From: Maribacter caenipelagi
GTDB lineage: Bacteria; Bacteroidota; Bacteroidia; Flavobacteriales; Flavobacteriaceae
NCBI RefSeq assembly: GCF_004364175.1
Contig: NZ_SNZW01000014.1
Coordinates: 62,001-126,000, forward strand
DNA length: 64,000 bases
Direction of reading: 5' to 3'
A program made the translations under genes and the position numbers. A model generated the notes under the pieces. It was not told where the DNA came from and made no database searches. It worked only from the letters and a program-made list of their open reading frames with translations. This document shows positions 24,446-32,400 of this stretch, piece by piece; the stretch's first letter is position 1, and every line of letters begins with the position of its first letter.

Positions 24446-25201
24446 TTACCGCTCATTTTTAAGTCTATCGAAATCTTTTTCTAATTGAAATAATTTCTCT
24501 TCTAGATTAAAATTCGTCTCTGGCAATCTGTGATAGAACACATAACGAACACGCCACATCTCTTTTATTTCTTTAGATTGTAATTCTATATCATCTACAT
24601 TTTTATGTTCTGCACGAAGTACATAAGTATCATTGGTTATAAATAATCGTCTTAGAATGATGCTTTTATCCGTAATAACAAAAACAAGTGTTCCATTATT
24701 TAATTTAGAATATACCGTTGGAGGTATCCATTCACCTATAGCGATATCTTTTGGAAACATGCCCAATTCATTTTTACTCATTTCTAAATTCTGTACCGTA
24801 TAAGCACGAAATTTCTTATCAGGATTTATAGGTAAAGATAAAAACGGTAAGTCTTGAATGTAAGAATCCTTATTATAATACTTAATATAATCTGACTGAT
24901 TTAGTGTAGTAATGCAAGGTACTTTTATAAAAAACTCTTGCTCTCCTAAATCTTGTTCGACGGTTAAATTTCCTTTAAACTTTAATAAATTATTTACGGT
25001 TAATTCTGTAGTTAATAGGTCATCTATCGGGATGCTAAAATAATTAGCAATTTTAATTAGTGTTTCTAATTTAGGTTCACTTCGCCCTTCTTCATAGGCA
25101 CCTAAAGTACCTCTTTTAAGCTCAAATAGCTCTGCAAACGCCTGTTGACTTAGACTTTTTAAACTCCTTATTTTTCTAATATTCTTTCCGAAGTATGACA
25201 T
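24446..25201 (-). CDS. XRE-family regulator with C-terminal S24-like half
   Basis: The 251-aa protein has an N-terminal cro/CI helix-turn-helix (~5-60, LSQQAFAELFELKRGTLGAYE). A C-terminal half (~95-220) has a LexA/CI-like beta pattern (FRAYTVQNLEMSKNELGMFPKDIAIGEW, GTLVFVITD, ILRRLF) but no clear Ser-Lys protease dyad. It ends in a short coiled coil (NLEEKLFQLEKDFDRLKN). It is divergent from the PspA-flotillin operon with a shared 241-bp region containing an inverted repeat, so it probably regulates that operon and itself. Confidence 0.8.
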   Translation of the reverse strand: MSYFGKNIRKIRSLKSLSQQAFAELFELKRGTLGAYEEGRSEPKLETLIKIANYFSIPIDDLLTTELTVNNLLKFKGNLTVEQDLGEQEFFIKVPCITTLNQSDYIKYYNKDSYIQDLPFLSLPINPDKKFRAYTVQNLEMSKNELGMFPKDIAIGEWIPPTVYSKLNNGTLVFVITDKSIILRRLFITNDTYVLRAEHKNVDDIELQSKEIKEMWRVRYVFYHRLPETNFNLEEKLFQLEKDFDRLKNER

Positions 25202-25204
25202 ATT

Positions 25205-25264
25205 TTGCTAATATAATTTGCAATTAATAAAAATATTATTATATTTGTCTAACAAAATTAGCAA
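25205..25264. promoter_or_regulatory. Inverted repeat flanking the PspA-operon promoter
   Basis: TTGCTAAT (25205-25212) and ATTAGCAA (25257-25264) are exact inverted repeats 44 bp apart. They bracket the promoter of the plus-strand operon and are close to the XRE start at 25201. They are candidate operator half-sites for the XRE protein. Confidence 0.45.
25217..25247 (+). promoter_or_regulatory. Promoter of the YbjN-PspA-flotillin operon
   Basis: TTTG at 25217-25220, a 19-bp spacer and TATATTTG at 25240-25247 match the Bacteroidota consensus TTTG-N19-TAnnTTTG exactly. Transcription would start near 25254, leaving a ~190-nt leader before the ATG at 25443. Confidence 0.75.
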
Positions 25265-25330
25265 TAATTATTTAATCTGCTATTATTTTGAGCTAGTATT
25301 TTATATTAACCGATTTTAAAACACAATATT

Positions 25331-25372
25331 ATGTTCATCGTCGTTGTTTACATTTTAGCTTTATTAATCTGA
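25331..25372 (+). other. Possible 13-codon hydrophobic leader peptide
   Basis: Within the long leader an ATG opens a 13-codon frame, MFIVVVYILALLI, ending in TGA. It is wholly hydrophobic. It might be a leader or membrane peptide that couples membrane state to operon expression, or just a chance frame. No attenuator hairpin was identified. Confidence 0.2.
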
Positions 25373-25442
25373 ATTTAAAAAAACACAACAATAATATGTT
25401 GTAATATTGAATCTAAGAATCCACCTACATAAACCAACACCT

Positions 25443-25838
25443 ATGAAAAACCATTTTAATATAACCAGAGATTATCTTCTTCAATTAAACTTTAATATCT
25501 TAAAAGAGAATAGGGCAGACGGAATTTTGGTTGTAGAGAAAGAAGACTTCGGAATAAAGAATTTGATTTTAGGGGTTTCACCACCAATTTTGATAATGGA
25601 ACAATTTATATTTTCTGTTCATAATCAATCCGAAAAAATCTTTAAGAATTTACTTCAAAAAAATAGAGATATCATTCATGGAGCTTTTGTTTTAGATGAA
25701 ACAGCAAATCGGGTCATATTCAGAGACACGTTACAAATCGAAAATATGGATCTAAATGAGTTTGAGGCCAGCCTCAATTCTTTAAGCTTACTAATGAGTG
25801 AATACTCAGATCAAATAATTGAATTTTCTAAATATTAA
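25443..25838 (+). CDS. YbjN / CesT-like small chaperone-fold protein
   Basis: The 131-aa protein begins MKNHFNITRDYLLQLNF and has the alpha/beta pattern of YbjN and Tir-chaperone (CesT) folds. Features are GILVVEKEDFGIKNLILGVSPPILIMEQFIF, a charged helix, GAFVLDETANRVIFRDTLQ and NLNSL-like ends (EASLNSLSLLMSEY). The ATG at 25443 is chosen over the upstream TTG at 25407. It is first in the operon, 11 bp before pspA. The family match is by fold pattern only. Confidence 0.6.
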   Translation: MKNHFNITRDYLLQLNFNILKENRADGILVVEKEDFGIKNLILGVSPPILIMEQFIFSVHNQSEKIFKNLLQKNRDIIHGAFVLDETANRVIFRDTLQIENMDLNEFEASLNSLSLLMSEYSDQIIEFSKY

Positions 25839-25849
25839 AAATAAAAATC

Positions 25850-26563
25850 ATGAATATATTTAAAAGACTATTTAAAATAGGAGAGGCTGAAACCAATTCA
25901 GCAATTGATAAAATGGAAGATCCTATAAAAATGACAGAACAGGGCATTAGGGATATGAAATTAGATCTTGATAAAAGTTTAGAAGCTCTTGCACAAGTAA
26001 AAGCACTTGCAATACGTTCTAAGAATGATCAAGACGTATATAAAAACAAGGCAAAGGAATATCAAGACAAAGCCATTATTATATTAAAGAAGGCGAACAG
26101 TAAAGAAATGGATGCTGCCGAAGCAGATAGACTTGCAAAAGAAGCTTTAGTCCAAAAAGAAACAAATGAAAAGCAATTAGCAGCTACCAAAACCGAAACT
26201 GAAAAATTCGAAGCTAATGTTAGTCAAATGCAAGGTAATGTTGAAGCTTTGAAAGCCAACATTGGTAACTGGGAAAATGAGCTTAAAACGTTAAAAGCCC
26301 GTGTTAAGGTTAGTAATGCCACGAAAAATTTAAATAAGCAAATGGCTGAATTAGATAGTACTGGTACGGTGTCAATGCTTGAAAGAATGAAAGAGAAAAT
26401 TGCTCAAGAAGAAGCCTTAGCCGAAGCTTATGGCGATATAGCAAAATCTAGTAAATCTATAGATGAAGAATTAGACAAAGCTGCTGATACCACTGAAGCC
26501 GCTGCAGATGATGAACTTCAAAAATTAAAAGAACAACTAGGGTTTAACAAATCCAAAAAATAA
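25850..26563 (+). CDS. pspA: PspA/IM30 family membrane-remodelling protein
   Basis: The 237-aa protein begins MNIFKRLFKIGEAETNSAIDKMEDP, the amphipathic first helix and opening of PspA/IM30. It continues as a long heptad-patterned coiled coil (~20-190: YQDKAIIILKKANSKEMDAAEADRLAKEAL and KALKTLKARV-like parts). It ends with LKEQLGFNKSKK. PspA/Vipp1 proteins are ESCRT-III relatives that form rings and rods on damaged inner membrane. Neighbours (OB-fold membrane protein, flotillin, AAA ATPase) fit a membrane-stabilising system. No pspF/pspBC partners are seen. Confidence 0.92.
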   Translation: MNIFKRLFKIGEAETNSAIDKMEDPIKMTEQGIRDMKLDLDKSLEALAQVKALAIRSKNDQDVYKNKAKEYQDKAIIILKKANSKEMDAAEADRLAKEALVQKETNEKQLAATKTETEKFEANVSQMQGNVEALKANIGNWENELKTLKARVKVSNATKNLNKQMAELDSTGTVSMLERMKEKIAQEEALAEAYGDIAKSSKSIDEELDKAADTTEAAADDELQKLKEQLGFNKSKK

Positions 26564-26567
26564 TAAT

Positions 26568-27278
26568 TTGAATCAACTAATAGACATATTGTTTTCTGAG
26601 GTAAATATTACATTGACCTTATTATTGATACTTCTTCTAGTGTATTGGATCATTACCATGATAGGTGGTCTTGACTTTGATTTAGATGTTGATGTCGATA
26701 TTGACGTAGATGCAGATATAGATTTGGACTCCGGTATTGAAGGGGGTAATCTTGATTTTGAAGATATCTCCAATACAGAAGTTAATCAAGATGACGTTTT
26801 AGGAAAAAAGCGTAGACCGCTAAAATGGTGGCAAATTTTCCTTATCTACTTCAACTTTGTAGGGCTACCTTTTATGTTTACGTTTACCTGCTGGATATTT
26901 GTTTGGTGGTTGATTACAACACTAATGACCACTATAACTTTTACATATGAAAACTATTTTGGTTTTATAATTATGATCGGTGCATTTTTTCCCGCATTAT
27001 TTATTAATAAGCTATTTACCGCTCCGTTTAAAGGCTTCTTTAAGCAATTAAATAAAGATGGTGATGCACCCGTAGACTTTTTAGGCAGGCAAGCTACTTT
27101 GCTATCTAATATTAGTGAAGATAAAATGGGTAATGCAGAAGTTAAGGCAGATGGTAATAGTCATTCTATTTATGTAAAGTCTTTAGACCGCAAACCCTTA
27201 ACCTATGGCAGTTCGGTTTTAATCATCAAAAGATCTGCGGATCATACATATTTTTTAGTTCAATCTTATAATCAATAA
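26568..27278 (+). CDS. OB-fold membrane protein with aspartate-repeat segment (NfeD/YqiJ-like)
   Basis: The 236-aa protein starts at TTG (26568), the only start that keeps the first transmembrane helix (~12-35). An alternating Asp segment follows (residues ~40-56, DLDVDVDIDVDADI). Two further transmembrane helices follow (~90-115 and 120-145), then a C-terminal OB fold (~160-236, FLGRQATLLSNISEDKMGNAEV). DUF1449/NfeD proteins partner with flotillins, and the flotillin gene starts 14 bp downstream. The Asp run could bind calcium or other cations. Confidence 0.75.
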   Translation: MNQLIDILFSEVNITLTLLLILLLVYWIITMIGGLDFDLDVDVDIDVDADIDLDSGIEGGNLDFEDISNTEVNQDDVLGKKRRPLKWWQIFLIYFNFVGLPFMFTFTCWIFVWWLITTLMTTITFTYENYFGFIIMIGAFFPALFINKLFTAPFKGFFKQLNKDGDAPVDFLGRQATLLSNISEDKMGNAEVKADGNSHSIYVKSLDRKPLTYGSSVLIIKRSADHTYFLVQSYNQ

Positions 27279-27292
27279 ATCTTAAATCATTT

Positions 27293-29359
27293 ATGGAATC
27301 CATCTTTTCAATTATCGGTATAGGTCTCGGGATTATCCTCTTCCTTATCATTGTTTATTTTGCAATCATTGCAATGTTCTACAAAAAAGTTCATCAAGGT
27401 CAAGCTTTGGTCAGAACCGGATTTGGAGGAACTAAAGTAGCTACAGACAAAGGTCTGTATGTTGTACCAGTATTTCACAGGGTTGAAGTAATGGATATTT
27501 CAGTAAAGAAAATTCAAATTGAAAGACTCGCTACTGAAGGTTTAATTTGTAAAGATAATATGCGTGCCGATATTAAAGTGGCATTCTTCGTTAGAGTAAA
27601 TAATGAAGTTGATTTCATTAAAAAAGTAGCACAAACCATTGGTGTTCAAAGAGCATCTCGCCAAGAAACCCTCGAAGAGTTATTTGAAGCTAAGTTTTCT
27701 GAAGCTCTAAAAACAGTTGGTAAGAAGTTCGATTTTATTCAATTATATGAAGCACGTAGAGAGTTTAGAGATGAAATAGTTGATATCATCGGTACAGACC
27801 TTAACGGGTATACTTTAGAAGATTGTGCTATTGACTACCTAGAACAAACCGCTGTTGCACATTTAAGGGCAGATAATATTCTGGATGCTGAAGGTATTAA
27901 GAAAATCAATGATTTAACAGCAGCCCAAAATGTTATGTCAAATCTTATTAAGCGTGATGAGGAGAAAACTATCCGTAAGCAAGATGTTGAAGCACGTGAA
28001 GCTATTCTAGAACTTGACAAACAATTAGCTGAAAAAGAAGAACAGCAAAAAAGAGAAATTGCGAATATTAAATCTCGTGAAGAATCTGAAATATTAAAGG
28101 TGTCTGAAGAAGAGTTATTAAAGTCCGAAACTGCGCGTATTGCAACTCGTGAAAAAGTGAAGGTTGCCGAAGAAAACATGGAGCGTCAAATAATTGTTGC
28201 TTTAAAGAATAAGCAACGTACAGATGCCGTGGAAACAGAGAGAGTTGAAAAGGATAGACTTTTAGAAGCTACCGAAAGAGAAAGGGTTGTTACTCTTGCA
28301 CAGATTGAAAAAGAGAAAGTTGTAGAAGTAGAGAAGAAGAATATACAAGATGTTATTCGTGATCGTGTTACTCTTGAAAAAGGAGTAGTGGAAGAACAAG
28401 AAAACATGAAAGATATTCAAGCTTTCAAAACTGCCGATAGAGATAAGCAAGTAAAAATTACAATTGCCGAAGCAAATGCTCAAGAAGACTTAATTAAAAC
28501 AATCAAAGCTGCAGAGGCGCAAAAAGAAGCTGCGAAGCAAAAAGCTGAGGAGATTAACATTGAAGCTTTAGCTCATAAAGAAGCTAGTGAAAAAGAGGCT
28601 GAAGCTCGGAAAATTTTAGCGGAAGCTCAAGCGAAAGAAGAGGCAACCGTTGGTATGTCTGAAGCTCAGGTAATGCACGCGAAAGCTGATGCTTACGAAC
28701 GTGAAGGAATTGTACAAGCCATTATTATAGAGAAAAAAGCGAAAGCAGAAGCTGTTGGTATCGAAGCGAAAGCAGAAGCGAAACGCAAAGACGGCTTGGC
28801 AGAAGCAGATGTTATAAAAGAAAAAGCTTTAGCAGATGCCGCTGGTATTGAAGAGAAAGCGAATGCAATGAAGAAATTAGATGGTGTTGGTAAAGAGCAC
28901 GAAGAATTTAAATTGCGTTTAGATAAAGAACTACAAGTAGATCTTGCTCACATCAATATTCAAAAAGATATAGCAGATGCTCAGGCACAAGTTATTGGTG
29001 ATGCACTTAAGGCTGCTAAAATTGATATTGTTGGGGGTGAAACTATGTTCTTTGATCAAATAATCGGACAAATAACTAGAGCGAAAGGGTATGATAGATT
29101 AGTTGAAAATAGCACCAACATACAAGATGTAAAAGATGCCATTTTAGGTAGTGATGATGTAAAAGGTAATTTATTGGAGAAAGTAAAAGAATTCGCTGAT
29201 AAATATGGTATTTCATCTGAAGATCTTAAAAATGTTACTATTGCTAATTTACTGATGGACCTAAAGTCAAAGTCTAACGATACCGATGAGCAAACGTTAT
29301 TTAGTAACCTGTTTAACCTTGCAAAAGGTTTAGGTATGGGTGATAAAAAGCTAAGGTAG
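27293..29359 (+). CDS. Flotillin / SPFH (band 7) protein
   Basis: The 688-aa protein has an N-terminal membrane anchor (~8-30) and an SPFH domain (~35-210: GQALVRTGFGGTKVATDKGLYVVPVFHRVEVMDISVKK and KDNMRADIKVAFFVRV). A long Ala/Glu/Lys-rich coiled coil follows (~225-560) and then a C-terminal tail. Flotillins form microdomain scaffolds in the membrane. Several hundred residues of EA-rich heptads match the flotillin region. It sits between its OB-fold partner and the giant AAA ATPase in one operon. Confidence 0.92.
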   Translation: MESIFSIIGIGLGIILFLIIVYFAIIAMFYKKVHQGQALVRTGFGGTKVATDKGLYVVPVFHRVEVMDISVKKIQIERLATEGLICKDNMRADIKVAFFVRVNNEVDFIKKVAQTIGVQRASRQETLEELFEAKFSEALKTVGKKFDFIQLYEARREFRDEIVDIIGTDLNGYTLEDCAIDYLEQTAVAHLRADNILDAEGIKKINDLTAAQNVMSNLIKRDEEKTIRKQDVEAREAILELDKQLAEKEEQQKREIANIKSREESEILKVSEEELLKSETARIATREKVKVAEENMERQIIVALKNKQRTDAVETERVEKDRLLEATERERVVTLAQIEKEKVVEVEKKNIQDVIRDRVTLEKGVVEEQENMKDIQAFKTADRDKQVKITIAEANAQEDLIKTIKAAEAQKEAAKQKAEEINIEALAHKEASEKEAEARKILAEAQAKEEATVGMSEAQVMHAKADAYEREGIVQAIIIEKKAKAEAVGIEAKAEAKRKDGLAEADVIKEKALADAAGIEEKANAMKKLDGVGKEHEEFKLRLDKELQVDLAHINIQKDIADAQAQVIGDALKAAKIDIVGGETMFFDQIIGQITRAKGYDRLVENSTNIQDVKDAILGSDDVKGNLLEKVKEFADKYGISSEDLKNVTIANLLMDLKSKSNDTDEQTLFSNLFNLAKGLGMGDKKLR

Positions 29360-29422
29360 TTGCTTAACTAAAAGAGTTTTTAAAGTCAATTATTAATGTA
29401 ATACTAAAGCCTAGTTATTTTT

Positions 29423-32400
29423 ATGGCAGAAGAATCCCGAACAGACAAAGCGGAAGAACATATTTTAGATGGTGGTACTTATGATGTAATTAAAAACCGA
29501 CTGCAAAAGCAGAAGGAACTGTTACAGAGTAAGCTGATCGAGCTAAATAATGATAGAAAAACCGTTTTTGGCTCATTAGAAACGAAGCTTATTGCTAATG
29601 ATAGAATCAATACAGAGAACAATTGTATAGCAAGAGATATCGTTTCTTTTGGTGACACTTGCCTGTTCGGGTATAATGTTCATTTTGGTCTTAGAACCGA
29701 GATAAATATTAAAGACGTTTTTAGCAGTTATACGTTTACAGATAACAGCTTTAAAGTAGCTAATCTAGATTTGTTAGAAGATGAAACCTTCAAAACAGAT
29801 TTTACCAATTTATATAAATACTACAGAAATACGATATTTTCCAATTTTGCCATAATTGGAAATTATCTACATATGGTTTTTCAGCTAAGTGAAAGTCCTA
29901 CGGATATCAAAACCTTTAAATGGATAGTGGTAGACAATTCGCTAAAATATATTGATAACCGTAGCGAACATGAATACAAATTTCCTGTTCAACAAGAGTT
30001 TAAATGGCAAGAAGCTACTAGAGATATGCATCGTTATGGTGTTCACTCTCATGTTTCAATTAAAGACCGGGTATTTGTAGAAACTATTGGTGGCGATCTT
30101 ACTATTAAAATTGAGGACAATACTGCTGAAGGAAAAGGTATTTTAGATGAACCTGTAGAATATGTTGACCAAACTTTAGATGACGGTCAATATCGTTTTG
30201 GAGATTTAGGCAACCTTTTAATTTTAGAGATAAAGCCATTTCAAGAAGCTGCCCGTTATTTTGTTTTCAATGACAAAATGAGGGAGGTTCAAAAAATTGA
30301 TTCTATTAAAGATGCCTGTATTTTACTGCCAGATGATCAAGGTATCATCTTTCCGACAGGGTATTATTTGCAAACGGGAGAGTATCACATTTTTGATAAT
30401 GCTATCCCTAATGTAAAATTTCAAGAACGTATTATTTCTCCGAATGGAGAAGATCTTTTGTATGTTTTCTATTCCGCTGCAGAGGGGTTATATAACCTCA
30501 TGTCTTATAATATCATAAGCCAGGTTATTAAAACGCCTATCATCTGTAATGGTTTTACAATTTTAGAAAATGGTGAACTTTGTTATTTCAAAACAGAGCA
30601 AGAACAAACCAAGCATCATGTTGTTCAAATTTGGCAAACACCTTATTTAAAAGGTGATTACGTGCCCTCGCAGCATGAAGACACCTTACTTTATAAAATA
30701 GGAAACAAAGATATTGTAAAAGCTATGGCAGAAGTCAATGGCTTAATTACATTATTGAATAAAAATGACAACTATGCCGGACTCTATAGTGATATTGCAA
30801 AGTTCTCGAAAGATATTTTAGATGCGTATTATTGGTTACCAGAGCCAGATACACATCAATTAAACGAGCCTATTGAAGAAATCAACAAAGCATCTAACGC
30901 TGCTATTGATGAGTTTGAAAAAGTAGTACAACTTCGTAAAAATGCTCAAAATCAATTAAAACTAATTCAACAGAATTCTGAGGAGTTATTTAATAAAATC
31001 AAAAGTACTTCATTTAAAAGTATTGATGAATTTGTTGCGTTACTTACCAGATTACGATCTTTAAGAGGTGAAGCTATTTCGCTCAAAGAAGTACGATATA
31101 TTGATTTGGAATATATTGAGGTCCTGGAAGAGCAAATAGGGGAGCAGACTAAAAAGATATCTGAACGATGTGTTCAGTTTCTTTTAAACCCGAATGCGCT
31201 ACAACCGTATCATGACGCTTTAAAAGATAAAAAAGAGTTTATAGCTACTGTTGAAAAGGTAATTGTAGCTAAAGAGAAGGAAGAAGAAATTAATGAGATT
31301 AGCACCCAACTAGAAATGCTGATCGATATTGTTTCTAATCTAGAAATTGAAGATACTGCCCATTCCACTAAAATAATCGATGATATTTCATTGATTTTCT
31401 CTACTATAAATGAACTTAAGGCGGCTTTAAAAAACAAAAGAAATTCTCTTGGTATATCTGAAGCCAAAGGAGAGTTTGCCGCTCAGTTAAAACTAATAGA
31501 CCAAAGTATCATCAATTACCTTGATATGGCATCTACACCCGAAAAGTGTGATGAATATCAAACTAAAACATCTATACAATTAGAGGAGCTAGAAGGTAAA
31601 TTCACCGACTTTGAAGAGTTTATTGAAACCATTATTGAAAAGAGAGAAGAGGTTTATGCGGCTTTTGATGCGAGAAAAAATTCTTTAGTTGAAAAACGAA
31701 ATAAAAAATCTAGTGCCTTAGCAAACGCATCAGTAAGAATATTAAAGGGTGTTCAGAAAAAGGCACAGAGTTTTAATTCTGCTGTGGAAATCAACGGGTA
31801 CTTTGCGTCTGATCTAATGATTAATAAGCTGCGTGATATCATTTCTCAGTTACAAGAACTTGATGATAGTGGTAAAGCTGAAGAGATTGAAACCCAATTA
31901 AAAACGGCTAGGGAAGATGCCCTAAGAAAGTTAAAGGATAAACTAGACCTTTATGAAGACGGTGATAGTGTAATTCGATTAGGAAAACACAAATTCGGAG
32001 TTAACAAACAACAGTTAGATCTTACCATTGTTTTTCATAATAATGAACTTAATTATCATTTAACAGGTACAGATTTTTATAAGGTACTGAATAATGAAGA
32101 GTTCGTTAAAAATAGACATTTATGGAATCAGGAATACGTTTCTGAAACTGATGACATTTATCGTGGCGCATATTTAGCTTATAAGATATTTACAAAATTT
32201 ACCGAAGAAGATTTATTGCCTTTAAGTGAAGAAGAATTATTGAAACTTGTTCAAGAACAAAGTAGAAATGACTATTCTGAGGGCTATATTAAAGGAGTTC
32301 ATGATGTAGATGCTTCTCGTATACTTAAGCTTTTAGTTCACAAACATCATGAATTGGATTTACTTACCTACCGACCAGAAATTAGAGGATTTGCCCAATT

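Noticed and set aside
25407..25442. Upstream TTG start of the YbjN-like gene
   Set aside because: ATG 25443 gives a sensible N-terminus; the TTG extension is unsupported.
27835..28483. Several minus-strand ORFs opposite the flotillin gene
   Set aside because: Ser/Phe-rich shadow frames produced by the Glu/Ala/Lys-rich coding of the flotillin coiled coil.
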